Shown here one piece after another: positions 10,306-20,814 of a stretch of DNA of 64,000 nt (position 1 is the first letter of the stretch; each line of letters opens with the position of its first letter). A program made the position numbers and the translations under genes. The notes beneath the pieces were generated by a model that was not told where the DNA came from, did not search any database, and saw only the letters and a list, made by a program, of their open reading frames with translations. This stretch comes from Argyresthia goedartella (taxonomy: Eukaryota; Arthropoda; Insecta; Lepidoptera; Argyresthiidae). Location of the stretch: contig OX463816.1 in assembly GCA_949825045.1 (NCBI GenBank), forward strand, positions 17,417,579 to 17,481,578. Reading direction: 5' to 3'.

Positions 10306-12687
10306 AAAATTGAATTGAGCTCTGATAGGTTAGAAGAATTCATAATAAATTGTTGAATCATTGTTTTCAGGTAACATACTAAAATGAGATCCTAATATAT
10401 TTAATCTTGGTTGCTAATTATTTTATCACCTACTTTGTACAAGTGTGTGACGAAAATAATCAAATAAAGTATATAACGAAAACCTAATATTAACAATATC
10501 ATATAGGCGGTGGCGAATGTTTTATGTATCAGTATCGTTCTATTACTTGGGGTGGCACTAGGCATGGAAAGAACTAAATACAGTTCACGAGAAGAATTCA
10601 CCCCAAATAATCAATAAAACTGCTTTAAGGAATAAAATAACCGTAGCGTGGGCTCGACACAAAAACGTACAATGACAGATGGCGCGATGACAAAAGGCGC
10701 TTCCCGAATTACACTGAATATTTGTTTTTAGGTGTAATCTTTGAACCTGTACGTGGGGTTTACCGACGTACTCGTCTGCTGCTTAGTAATATATGCTTTG
10801 AAATAACTCGAAAATAATTTAAATATTACTAAATTCCACTTGTTACCTTAAACTCAAGCCTTTTGGCTACGTGGCATAGTTATAGTACCATTTACAAATT
10901 TCCTATCAAATTCTCGGGCACCTAACACTATAAATGCAACTATTAAGTTTCAAGGGACCAAATTGTTTAGATTTCCGCTCGGATGAGAGCTCTCTTGAAG
11001 CATTGTGGTAGTTTCCGAAAGGCTTATAAAGTTGTCATAAATGTTGGGAACTCCCTTGTGCCAGTAGAACGAACTAGCTAACATCAAATAGCTTTGTGAA
11101 CTATATTAATGTTTTGCTTATGTTCGGAAGCTCAATATCTGGCCTTTAAGAACAATCGCCAAAATCTCTAAAAGTATTGAAACAATATGTCCGTGTAAAC
11201 TCTTATATCATGTCATGTTGGTTTTATAAATTTTCGCCACCAAACAAATGATCTGACGTTATGATATACGGACACATTATTACTATAATCTCCGAATCAT
11301 TACCTATTCTCCGAATATGGACTTGGAGAATAATCATTGTATTTCTTACGTTCCGGTATAGATTATGTTAGTACTATTTGAACGACAGCACGGCACAGCT
11401 CAGCGGCGGCGGCTATAGAACGTTCCATGTTCTATAGCCGCCGCCGCTACTGTCCACAGGAAGTGAAATCTCCTGAGGAAAGACAGCGGCAGCCGACTAA
11501 CGCATATTTCAAAGCAAATAGATTAAGTTTAAGAGAGAACCCATTGAAAATTTCTACAGCTATGACAGTCGAGTGTGTCACGGGCTCAAGAAAAAATCGT
11601 TAAAGGTTAAGATTTTTCACTTTATGCTCGGAAACGGGATGTTGCTATTACACTTATAAATAAGGCATCGCGGTTATACTCGCGTGTGACTGGTTCGTCT
11701 TGAGATTCATATTTCACGGGGTCCTCATATTCGCGTGTTCGCAATTTGCATGATCAAAGGTTTACTGCTTCTGTGCAGCTGAATTTAGGGCTCTGTCTCT
11801 ATTTAGTAGCAACGAATACTGTGGTTTGATCATTATTTTTGTTATAATTAAGAACCACTTAATTACTAAGTAATTTGGAGGCCGATAATAGCCTTTGAAT
11901 TAAGTATCAACATTTTTTCGTTGTTATGTTGACGGGATGAATAATAAAAATGTTACAAATAACTGACTTTTAATAGTACATTACATATAATAGTGATATT
12001 GGCGGTTATTTTGACAATTGTTTATCATTATAAATACCGAGTACTATCGATAATGATATTAAATTAGTGGGCATAACTGTGCCTCTACTACCCAGTTTTG
12101 GAAAAGGCGTCATGCTATGCAATGATGTTGTTAGTGCAAGCGATGTGATAAATCGAAAATCATTGACGAATAATAAGCTGTTAGAGCCTTGATAGAGTTC
12201 ATATACTGATTCTTACGATAAAATAATATTTTATTGATTACCTTATACCTTGCATCTTGCATTGGTTTTTAAGTTATCGTCAAGATATATTTAAATACCC
12301 GATCAGACCAAATGTTAATCTTTACAATTAAAAACCAATCACCAAGATGTCTGGCAATTAAGGTTTAATCTTTGTTAATCCTTCCTTCATTTCGATCATA
12401 TCTCCAAGCAATAGTGACCAAAATGTCGATCGTTACCATTTTGTTAATAGTTACCCTACCGTTTAAATGATGACGGACGGAACTGGTGTAATTCAGCGCT
12501 GATTCCCATATACTAAGGGTTAATCTGATGCAGGCTTTGGGGATAGAGTTGTTTTTTTCTGATGCTTGATATGTCCCGTTTTAGTTAAAATGTTTCCTAT
12601 TCCTAAAATTTATATGATTCCTATATTATCCTAGAATGAAGCGCTCGCTACAAAGTAAGAATAAATTCTGAAAACAAACCGTGAATG
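10306..12687. other. Long unassigned AT-rich stretch
   Basis: No credible coding region, RNA gene or repeat family was recognised in these 2.4 kb, except a 20-bp-arm hairpin at 11402-11448. A minus-strand 66-codon frame at 10401-10601 has no recognisable features. This is a candidate for host intergenic or intronic DNA. Confidence 0.5.
11402..11448. repeat. Perfect 20-bp GC-rich hairpin
   Basis: Arm AGCGGCGGCGGCTATAGAAC (11402-11421), a 7-base loop, and the exact reverse complement (11429-11448). GC-rich arms stand out in AT-rich surroundings. No TIR-element interior is visible. Confidence 0.9.
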
Positions 12688-12692
12688 GTTCC
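12688..12692. repeat. Target-site duplication, left copy (GTTCC)
   Basis: GTTCC lies immediately before the left LTR and again directly after the right LTR (15662-15666). A 5-bp duplication is usual for copia- or BEL-type integration. Confidence 0.75.
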
Positions 12693-12944
12693 TTTGCCAG
12701 AGGCAATTATATGGAGAGCGACATCTTTGGGAGTAAAGTAAAAGGCTTGAGATGCGCGCAAATACGAGACTAGACTAGACTAATTTATTATAGGAAAACC
12801 TAGCTTATATACTAGGTTGGTGCATGTTATTAATGACGTACATAAGACATAGTGCGTGATGAATATAAATATACCTTATCTGTGACGGTCGTCAACTTAT
12901 CTTAACATTACGTGAAAATATGACTAACATAGTCGACCGGCACA
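12693..12944 (-). repeat. 3' LTR of the LTR element
   Basis: Same length as the other LTR (252 bp), with six substitutions between them by eye and no gaps. On the minus strand it has a TATATAAG promoter word and an AATAAA signal inside it. About 2.4% divergence gives a relative age for the integration. Confidence 0.9.
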
Positions 12945-12963
12945 CATACTCCCCCCTTTAGGG
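12945..12963 (-). other. Polypurine tract of the LTR element
   Basis: On the minus strand, CCCTAAAGGGGGGAGTATG ends flush with the LTR start. This is the plus-strand primer position for LTR retrotransposons and fixes the element's orientation. Confidence 0.75.
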
Positions 12964-13544
12964 AAAAAAATAAATGAATGTACTTATAACAATGGAAAAA
13001 ATCTAAGTTAAAAAATCTAACAAACTTATATCGACTGCAATAATAACTAGTAGTATTTTAATAAACATAAATCAGATAGTATATCGTGCATACTTTAACT
13101 TAATCTAAAGGTAAATCTTACACGAATCTAAAGGTAAATCTTACACGAAAACAGAAAAACACTAGGGAAATGGGGCTTCGCGGTTAGTAAACTAACCTAA
13201 CCTATAACTGGAAAAGATCCGCAGGAGAGTCGTCTGATGCTGCAGCCGCCCATGTTTTTCAGGAATCGATGAGTCAATTTACATCGAACGTCGTTGAAGT
13301 TGTAATCACTGTTTGTTTATAATTGCGTCCGTACCTACACAAGGATGATTGTGCTGAATCAGCGTCAGCATTAAATCTGTAACCTTGGCTGTAGGCAGTC
13401 AATTATCTCGTACGTCATATGTACGTGCGTGCTCTTCGCTCTTGAGTGAATATTAAGTTGTCCATTGATAAAATTTCTGTGCCTAAAAACCTTGGGATTT
13501 GGCAACATAGGGCCCATATTGTACACCAATCGTATATATATATA

Positions 13545-14849
13545 CACAGTCAGGTCATAAGTTCTGTCACACAATAAAAACTTTTGAATTTAGAACGCTG
13601 GCCACAAAAAAGTTTATTGAATTCGAATTTCGGTTTTTTCATGAAAATAAAAATGTATATTTTTTAGAATTTTCCTCATTTTTAAATATGGAGTGGACAC
13701 TTAAAGAAGACCGTGTCGCAGTTATTGCGTTGCATCGTTGCGGTTACGCGCCAATTCAGATTTTCGACTTACTGAAAAATTTGAATATAACCAAAAGATT
13801 CGTTTATCGTACCATAAAACGATACAATGAAGACTCTAGTGTAGATGACATGTCAAGAAGTGGTCGCCCTCGTTTTGTTAGGACTCCAGCAGTGATAAAA
13901 GCTGTGAAGGCGGGAATTCAAAGAAATCCAATACGTAAGCAGAAACTGTTGGCCCTTCAGATGGGGTTAAGCAGAACCACGGTGAAAAGGGTGTTAAATG
14001 AAGACTTAGGGCTTAGGGCATATCGAAGAAAAACAGGACATCGTTTGGACGCTCGTTTGATGGACTTGAGACTGAAGAGATGCCACGCTTTGTTGAAGCG
14101 GTACGTGGGAAAAAAGCATCGGGAAATTCTTTTTACGAATGAAAAAATTTTCACCGTGGAAGAGAGCTACAACAAACAAAATGATAAGGTGTACGCACAC
14201 AGCAGTGAAGAAGCGAGCAACCGTATTCCGCGTGTCCAACGAGGTCATTTTCCATCCTCGCTCATGGTTTGGTTGGGAGTCTCTTATTGGGGCTTAACTG
14301 AGGTACATTTTTGTGAGAAAGGCGTAAAAACGAATGCAGTTGTGTATCAAAATACAGTCCTCAAGAACCTTGTGGAACCTGTTTCTCATACCATGTTTAA
14401 TAACAGGCACTGGGTATTCCAACAAGATTCTGCGCCAGCTCATAGAGCGAAAAGCACACAAGACTGGCTGGCGGCGCGTGAAATCGACTTCATCCTGCAC
14501 GAAGACTGGCCCTCCTCCAGTCCAGATTTGAGTCCGTTAGATTACAAGATATAGCAACACTTGGAGGAAAAGGCCTGCTCAAAGCCTCATCTTGATTTGG
14601 AGTCACTCAAGGCATCCTTGATTAAGGCAGCCGCCGATATTGACATGGACCTCGTTCGTGCTGCGATAGACGAGTGGCCGCGCAGAATAAAGGCCTGTAT
14701 TCAAAATCGCGGGGATCATTTTGAATAAACTTTATTACCATAAGAATCTGTGTTTTATTAAGTTAATTTTGCTATATAAATGTTTACATAAATAATAAAC
14801 ATGTCTAAATTATTTCATATTGCACATGTGACAGAACTTATGACCTGAC

Positions 14850-14853
<4 letters not shown>
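13545..14853 (+). mobile_element. maT (DD37D) Tc1/mariner transposon, copy A
   Basis: A 1309-bp element with about 26-bp terminal inverted repeats (left AGTCAGGTCATAAGTTCTGT, with its reverse complement at the right end), flanked by TA on both sides (13543-13544 and 14854-14855). It is inserted inside the LTR retrotransposon at a TA microsatellite. A second copy in opposite orientation lies at 48445-49752 and is one base shorter. Confidence 0.95.
13688..14728 (+). pseudogene. maT transposase, inactive (copy A)
   Basis: This is a cut-and-paste transposase. An N-terminal paired-like helix-turn-helix region (residues 1-110, with SRSGRPR at 57-63 as the linker-type motif) is followed by the DDD catalytic core. 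The reading frame starts at MEWTLKEDRV and would be 346 codons. Catalytic residues: the first Asp is replaced by Asn (FTNEKIFTVEE, position 151); the second Asp is 247 (FQQDSAPAH); the third is 285 (SPDLSPLDYKI), 37 residues later, hence DD37D. A TAG at codon 289 replaces the Trp codon seen in the sister copy. The frame past the stop stays open to 14728. Both defects are predicted to block activity. Confidence 0.93.
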
Positions 14854-14885
<32 letters not shown>

Positions 14886-14890
14886 GTCAG

Positions 14891-14926
<36 letters not shown>
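14854..14926. repeat. TA microsatellite with embedded transposon-end remnant
   Basis: Two TA runs (about 14854-14880 and 14893-14926) are split by ACATAGTCAGTCAT at 14881-14894. That insert looks like the outer end of the maT terminal repeat with one G missing, placed just beyond the intact right end of the nested element. Confidence 0.8.
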
Positions 14927-14930
<4 letters not shown>

Positions 14931-15393
14931 CTTCAGTGATTTGATTATTTTTCGTGCGATGTTCTTCCTGGATGATTTCAATATTCGTTGAATTAGGTAT
15001 ATAGATGATGTTTAAATACTCTTCTGGGGGCTGGAACGGCTTCCTATCTCTTGAACTTGAGAAAGCTGCTTGCTGTGAATGAATTTGCCGACGCGTTCGT
15101 TTCTGCTGGTGCGAGCTCCATTTTGATAAATCAGCAGTCGGCTGACTATCGGTTAATTATTCTTGCGGTATCTTGAGTTCGATGCGGGAAATCTTCAGTT
15201 GAAATTATTTGGCTTCTGGTCCGTTTTCAAATCTGGTCCGGTCATGGCTTGCTTGATGTCGTCTTGGTTGCCGAAGTCGGGGCTCGGCGATCTTGGACGA
15301 AGTGTTTCTTGCTTGCACTTCTAAGGTGGCTGCACACGGAGTTTTCTTCGCGGCTGGGTCCATGCTGCTATTACCGAAGGTTGCTGATGTTCA

Positions 15394-15408
15394 AAAGTCG
15401 GGTCACCA
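15394..15408 (-). other. Primer-binding site of the LTR element
   Basis: Minus-strand TGGTGACCCGACTTT begins one or two bases inside the 5' LTR. The TGGTGACCC form is common for tRNA-primed insect LTR elements; the specific tRNA was not determined. Confidence 0.6.
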
Positions 15409-15409
15409 C

Positions 15410-15661
15410 TTTGCCAGAGGCAATTATATGGAGAGCGACATCTTCGGGAGTAAAGTAAAAGGCTTGAGATGCGCGCAAATACGAGACTAGACTAGACTCA
15501 TTTATTATAGGAAATCCTAGCTTATATACTAGGTTGGTGCATATTATTAATGACGTACATAAGACATAGTGCGTAATGAATATAAATATACCTTATCTGT
15601 GACGGTCGTCAACTTATCTTAATATTACGTGAAAATATGACTAACATAGTCGACCGGCACA
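15410..15661 (-). repeat. 5' LTR of the LTR element
   Basis: 252 bp, begins TTTGCCAG and ends GGCACA on the plus strand, the same limits as the other LTR. GTTCC follows at 15662-15666 as the second copy of the target duplication. Confidence 0.9.
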
Positions 15662-15666
15662 GTTCC

Positions 15667-16341
15667 CATAATGACTGATTGCGAAGAGGTGATGGATGAA
15701 ATAATTATTTAATTACAATACTATGAGCTGTGATTTATAGCGACTTTATACAATGTTCTGATCAGTAAATTTTCCAAAAGCGATTAAAATTATTAGATAT
15801 CAGAATTATACGATAAAGCTACTGGTTCCTAAAATACTACGTCTAAGCCCACATAAGAGCCAGTTCACTCTATGCCGGACCGACAGTTTTGCCGGATCAA
15901 ATTACTAAGACATTAAGAACTATTAGGTACATAAAGTCAGTACCTATTAGATATATATGATCTCGCAAACCGCTCAAATATATCTGCCACTTCCTTACAA
16001 ATCAGAAACATCTACGATGCTAACATTGCTAATAAAGAGGCTGTTGACATAATTTTAACACTTTTGCTGTGTAGATATTTCTTATTGTGTGTGATGTGTT
16101 GATCTATCTGAGTGTCTTGTGCTCGCATGTATATCCATTGCTGACTGTACCTCAAACCCTTATAAATCTCGTATTTCTATCAACTACCTCCTTAGTCGGA
16201 TTTTCGAAGTCATCATTAAATAATGATGACATTAAATTGTCTGAATAGGCAATAAATATTTATATAAGTAGATAAGTAGTAAGTAAGTTAGAACCGTACC
16301 TAATTAAATACTTATTACAAAATAAATCCTTTAGCACATAC
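15667..16341. other. AT-rich sequence, nothing recognised
   Basis: No ORF, RNA gene or repeat was identified between the LTR element and the RT element. Confidence 0.5.
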
Positions 16342-16356
16342 ATAGAATACAAAATA
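16342..16356. repeat. 15-bp flanking direct repeat, left
   Basis: ATAGAATACAAAATA is repeated exactly at 19619-19633, on the other side of the RT element. The exactness and the position directly after a poly(A) tract at the right mark it as a probable target-site duplication. Confidence 0.75.
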
Positions 16357-19300
16357 GGTACAGAGAATATAAATAAGATATTCATTCTAGTTCAAGACGT
16401 GTGGGACTGCCGCTCCATCCTCATATAGGCCTGTGCGATTCCACCTATGGCGGGTACCGCGGATGCACATGCTGCTAGCCCTGATGATGGCGGTTTGAAT
16501 TCTTGCTCGTAGCCAGCCCATTATTGTGGCAGGGGTCCGGTTCCAGCGGTCCGCCAGCGTTTCGGCGAGGTGTTTAGTGAATGATATCATTTGTGGAGCA
16601 AAAACTCCGTCGACAGAGGTTACTAAAGGGGTGAAGGTGGTGTGGCGCGTCTCGCATGGGTCGCAGTACTTCCTTTTCTTTTCTTCTTCAGCTGAACGAA
16701 GGACAGCCGCTACGGGGCGTGATGCGTGGGAGGGAGCGTCGGTGTCTATGACACGGATATCAAATAACGCCTCCCTCTGGGCAATCCATACCCCCCGACA
16801 AGCCAAGTCTCCGCGCAGCCCAGTATCGCCTTCGGAGATGACTGGCTCTTTCGTGACGTTTCCCCAGGCTTGCTGGCACAGTTCACAGAAAAGATCCCTT
16901 ATTTCGTTATGTCTGCGTGTGATAAGGCCACCTGTTTTGCAGCACAAGGCGTGGTCCACGTTGAAGTTGTCATTGCCGCAGCCGTCGCAAGTCGCAGGCA
17001 TGGAGATTGGTGTGCGGTGGTATCTTATGGCCAGGGCATCTCTAAATTCGTGGGGTGATAAGTCGAAGTTGTCTTTTCTTGTCGGTATTACTGAAAGCCA
17101 TGTTGATGTTTTTGTTTTCATTTTTGTCGCTATTGATCTTTCTATTGCTCTTTTCTTTTTGGATGGTAATTTTGTTAGAATGCTTTCTAGAGTTTTGTTC
17201 TCGTATGTTTCTTTTTCCTTGTTTCCTTCCTTTCTTGCGTCACGCAAAGAATTGTAGTGTTCAGCAAGGTTTATGTCTTTTATCTCGGTTAGGGCTGTTG
17301 AAAGTATTGTAGATCCCTGTTTTGAGATTTGGTATGCACGGTTTGGTGTGTTGAAGGGGTCAGAAAGGGCAAGTCCGCCTTTGTGGACTGGGAGGGTAAA
17401 TAGCTGGGTTTCAAGTTTTGTGATTTCGCCTCCGATTAGTGTTGGTATGAATTTGTCGTGTAATGTGTTAGTTAAGGGTTCAAAAAGTTCTTCTGAATTT
17501 TTTAAGACACGTAGTAGGAAGGACCATTTAAACTGAGCTGCTTTAGTTAGGGCAGTGTAAGCGGCTTGAGGTGAGTTTTTGCAGATTGTTGTGAGTTTCT
17601 CGATGATAGATATCCATTCGGTTACATTCTTTTTTACGAAGTCGTCCCCTCCTGTCCCTATGTAGCCTCCTAGGAAGCGGGAGCCGGTAACTATGGAGAC
17701 GTTGGTACCGGAGAACGTCTTTTCTGCGGTAGACTTGTCAGTTTCTGACACTATTAGAAATGATTTTTTACCTTGTGGTAAGTATCCGTATGCTGGGCCT
17801 GTTTTGTTTAAGTTGTCCCACCATTGTCGTAGGCTTTGGAAAGTGCCTTGCGCGGAGGAGTCATCGGCGTACCAGCATTGTGTGACTGTGTTTTCGGTTT
17901 TAAGTTTGTTAATTATTGGTAGTGTTGCAAGCGCGTACAGTGGCATTGCGAGTGGGTCTCCTTGGGTTACGCCTTCTCTGCTATATAGTCTTGTATCAGA
18001 ATCGCGAAATACCAATTCAGCGTGGCCATTGTAAGTATTATAAAGAAAGCGGGCGCAGTGTGGCCAGTATATTCTTGCTTGCCAGAGGGCTAGTTGTCTA
18101 TTCACGGCGTTAAAAGCATTGTTCGCGTCAACGAGGAGCATTCCCCAGTTTGAACCAGGTTGGCAATCTCTTTGGAAGACATCGGTCATGGCATGAATGG
18201 CGCCTTCGATGCCACTGCCCAGTCCACTGCAGAGCTGTGACTGGCCGCATGCTTCAGTGACTTCAGAGCCTGTTGCTAAGATCATGCATTTGGATAATAT
18301 TCTTCGTAGGCATTCGCCGATGCCGATAGGTCTTACGCCTGGGCATTTGTCTAAAGCAACAAGTCGGCTTGACATTAATGCTTGTATTTGGGTCCAGGGT
18401 ATGGTTTCGTTGCTAAGTTTCGTTGTGAGCTGCGCTACGGCTTCTCTTAAATGGGCGCTTGCTTGGCCGAAGCGGAGTAGGAAATCTCTCCAGTTTTCGG
18501 CTGTGCATCCAGTGGGGCCTCCGCCGCCGTGTAGTTTTCTCGCAACTGTTTCGACATGGTCACAAGTTATTTCGATTTCAAGGAGTGGTGGGAGTTTTGT
18601 GACGTCTTTGGGGAGAGTGAATAAAGCGGGATCTGGAGTATTAGGCGGGGGGTGCTTTTCTCTCAGCACATCACTGACGGTTTTACCGGATGGATCAACT
18701 TCAGTGTCTGGGTTTAAAACTTTGCTCGTGTCTTTTGTGAGGAGCCAGTTGAGCGCTTCCCGCGTTTTTCCATGTAGTATCAGTCGTGTGAATAATTTTG
18801 TTTCTTGGTCATTGTTGTTTTGTTTCCGGTTTCTTGTATTCCATATAGATTTATCTGCTTTGGTGGATTCCGTGATGAGTTCCTCGAAACGTTTGTCTGC
18901 CCAGAGTTTTAGGCGCCGATCGAGTAGTCTCAGTATATCTTTCATTTTTCTAACGTTTTTGTCTCTTTGCAGTATGACCGCAGCAAAGGTTAATACGCGT
19001 TCAGAGGGGTAGGTTGATTTGGTTAGATGCTCAATTTCGTCGGCCAGAGTGTGCACGAATTTTCTACTGGCAGTACCGCATGGGAGGTCGTATAGCTTGC
19101 CATGAAGGTTACAGACGTTGTCCCAATGCCTTTGCCAGATGCCAGACTTGGGTTGGATGGCATTCAGGAATGGGGATCCGAAGGTTTCTTCCAAAGGTGA
19201 CATTGGTGTTTGCCCATCGGTGGTAGTTTTAAGAGTAGCGGATGCTGATTGGTTTAGTACATCGTTGTGTGCTGATCTCATGTGACGCTGGAGCCCATTT

Positions 19301-19618
19301 TTCTTGAATTTCCTGGGGCATAGAGGGCATTCGGTGTCAGCTTGTGACATATGGGTGGGTATTTACTTACTTGAGCTATTTGCACTATAATTTTGTTGTT
19401 TAGCTCTCGGATAAGGGTAAGATTAATAAAAACAAGGGATTTTGTTGATAAATAAATGGGTCTAAAGGAAATAATATTAAAATGAAGTATTTTTGTGAAA
19501 AATATGTCTATTTGACGTGACAGCTGACCATAGATATATTCTCTGTACTTATTTTCATGAATCTTTTGCTTAATAAATTTAAATAAAACTTTAATTAATA
19601 CTATTAAAAAAAAAAAAA
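16357..19618 (-). mobile_element. RT element with restriction-like endonuclease, with 15-bp TSD
   Basis: 3.26 kb between the 15-bp direct repeats. One long ORF lies on the minus strand. On the plus strand the right end has two AATAAA signals (19572 and 19582) and then about 14 A residues (19606-19619) that meet the duplication. GTACAGAGAATATA at 16358-16371 is repeated inverted at 19535-19548, so one copy is terminal and the other is in the ORF's 5' leader. The poly(A) lies on the strand opposite to the ORF, as discussed in the findings. Confidence 0.8.
16387..19350 (-). CDS. Reverse transcriptase with restriction-like endonuclease, intact
   Basis: 987 codons without a stop. Residues 8-28 form a C2H2 zinc finger (C8, C11, H23, H28). 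The RT has motif A LLVDANNAFNAV (D408), REGVTQGDPLAMP (QGDP at 463-466) and the catalytic box YADD (494-497), followed by the RFLGGYIG segment. The C-terminal part has a CCHC knuckle (C788, C791, H800, C803), then RHNEIRD, and then GLRGDLACRGVW..ALFDIRV with D848 and D864, which is the PD-(D/E)XK-type endonuclease layout of R2-group LINEs. Such proteins nick the target and prime cDNA synthesis on it. No APE endonuclease is present. The start was chosen at the Met just before the zinc finger. The lineage (R2, R4, Hero, Utopia or other) was not resolved; the sequence also recalls RT/endonuclease proteins of marine invertebrates. It is the best preserved large ORF of the window. Confidence 0.88.
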   Translation of the reverse strand: MSQADTECPLCPRKFKKNGLQRHMRSAHNDVLNQSASATLKTTTDGQTPMSPLEETFGSPFLNAIQPKSGIWQRHWDNVCNLHGKLYDLPCGTASRKFVHTLADEIEHLTKSTYPSERVLTFAAVILQRDKNVRKMKDILRLLDRRLKLWADKRFEELITESTKADKSIWNTRNRKQNNNDQETKLFTRLILHGKTREALNWLLTKDTSKVLNPDTEVDPSGKTVSDVLREKHPPPNTPDPALFTLPKDVTKLPPLLEIEITCDHVETVARKLHGGGGPTGCTAENWRDFLLRFGQASAHLREAVAQLTTKLSNETIPWTQIQALMSSRLVALDKCPGVRPIGIGECLRRILSKCMILATGSEVTEACGQSQLCSGLGSGIEGAIHAMTDVFQRDCQPGSNWGMLLVDANNAFNAVNRQLALWQARIYWPHCARFLYNTYNGHAELVFRDSDTRLYSREGVTQGDPLAMPLYALATLPIINKLKTENTVTQCWYADDSSAQGTFQSLRQWWDNLNKTGPAYGYLPQGKKSFLIVSETDKSTAEKTFSGTNVSIVTGSRFLGGYIGTGGDDFVKKNVTEWISIIEKLTTICKNSPQAAYTALTKAAQFKWSFLLRVLKNSEELFEPLTNTLHDKFIPTLIGGEITKLETQLFTLPVHKGGLALSDPFNTPNRAYQISKQGSTILSTALTEIKDINLAEHYNSLRDARKEGNKEKETYENKTLESILTKLPSKKKRAIERSIATKMKTKTSTWLSVIPTRKDNFDLSPHEFRDALAIRYHRTPISMPATCDGCGNDNFNVDHALCCKTGGLITRRHNEIRDLFCELCQQAWGNVTKEPVISEGDTGLRGDLACRGVWIAQREALFDIRVIDTDAPSHASRPVAAVLRSAEEEKKRKYCDPCETRHTTFTPLVTSVDGVFAPQMISFTKHLAETLADRWNRTPATIMGWLRARIQTAIIRASSMCIRGTRHRWNRTGLYEDGAAVPHVLN

Positions 19619-19633
19619 ATAGAATACAAAATA
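19619..19633. repeat. 15-bp flanking direct repeat, right
   Basis: An exact second copy of 16342-16356; its first A is shared with the poly(A) run. Confidence 0.75.
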
Positions 19634-20814
19634 TATTCACGCCTTTTCCCATACGGATTTGGCGGTGCCCATGGCGGAGGTACGCCAGTTATTCAATACT
19701 CCTTTTTCGTGATAGGGGCTAGCCCATCACCGCAGCTATGGAGAAATGAAGGGTTTCTCACGATGTTCCTGCTGCACTAAAACCTTCCTTTTAAAATAAT
19801 AACTTTGATTAACTGTGAAAGCATGGCAAAAGTAGGTATCTACTTATTATTTAGATACTTAATAGTGTTAACGAGTCGCGTAGACTTCCAGTATCAACAC
19901 TGATGAAATTATTGGCTCAACACCTTCCACAGGCTGAGCTAACAGGTACACATATTTTGTTCACATTAAACAGGACAGGACAGGAACTGTGCGGTTTCAG
20001 CACGTTCAGTTCATACACTGTGCGGCTTTACGCGACCCGGACATAGCAGGGAGGTCTGACTGCTGGACATTGATAATTCTATCACTTTCCCTCCAATAAA
20101 AAATAAATTAAATAAAAACTCGCGCTCATTCTTCAGTTGACCTTTTTGACGTCCGGTAAATATGCAGTATCTTTGAAGTGTGTGACAGTTTCACACATAA
20201 CATAATACAGCTTTCCTATTGTATTGTTTTTCTAAACTTAAGAAATTACTGAAGTTTTATCTTGAAAACTTCGTCGACAACATCTTGGCATGAATCCAGG
20301 CTCAGGAACGGTTTGATGCTCTATTAGAAATACATTTATTGCAAGGAGAGTGGTGATGCGAAAAGTATCGCATTTCACGCTGACACACAAATCTGCCGCA
20401 TCCTTCCTTCCTTCCGGTGAACATTTTTGTGTACAGTTGTGTGTCTAGAAACTTGGAAATCAGTTTGTTTTGGCACTTATCATATCCTTTATTTACTCAG
20501 CATTTTGATACTAAAAATGTAATTAGTGTGCATGGATTGTTTTATTTTATTATTGTCTGTGAATAAAATATAATCACGCAACAACTGCATTTATGATTTT
20601 GTTCTGGTAGAATTGAATTCAACAAAATTCTGGGCATTTTATAATCGATTTATCGAATTCTTTTTTGCGGGAGTTTGTGTTAAATGGCACCTAAGATTGT
20701 GAAATAATATTTTGTAGAAAAGTGGAATATAGATGTCACAGCTTTATTTCGTGCAGACAGTATATCTTGTACAAGACCTGATAATAAATGATTAGAACTC
20801 ACGTAATATAATTC
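19634..20814. other. Unassigned sequence
   Basis: A CTCACGATGTTCCT phrase at about 19757 resembles the CTCACGATGTTTTCCTTCAC word frequent in moth repeats, so a decayed repeat may lie around 19650-19790. TCCTTCCTTCC occurs at about 20402. No coding region was recognised. Confidence 0.45.

Larger units (their letters stand above)
12693..15661 (-). mobile_element. Non-autonomous LTR retrotransposon (carries nested maT)
   Basis: Two directly repeated 252-bp LTRs (12693-12944 and 15410-15661) bracket an interior of about 2.5 kb, of which 1309 bp is a nested transposon, leaving only about 1.16 kb of element interior. Orientation is minus: next to the right LTR the minus strand reads TGGTGACCCGACTTTT, a primer-binding-site form, and next to the left LTR it reads AAAGGGGGGAGTATG, a polypurine tract. 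LTRs start TGTGCCGG on the minus strand. No gag-pol ORF survives, so this is a deletion derivative that would need a helper. Copia-like is the most likely superfamily from the 5-bp duplication and the purine tract; BEL is not excluded. Confidence 0.88.

Noticed and set aside
16526..17257. 243-codon open frame on the plus strand
   Set aside because: Also antisense to the RT/endonuclease ORF, with no domain features.
18197..19012. 271-codon open frame on the plus strand
   Set aside because: It lies wholly opposite the 987-codon RT ORF and has no recognisable motif; it is a shadow of codon bias on the other strand.
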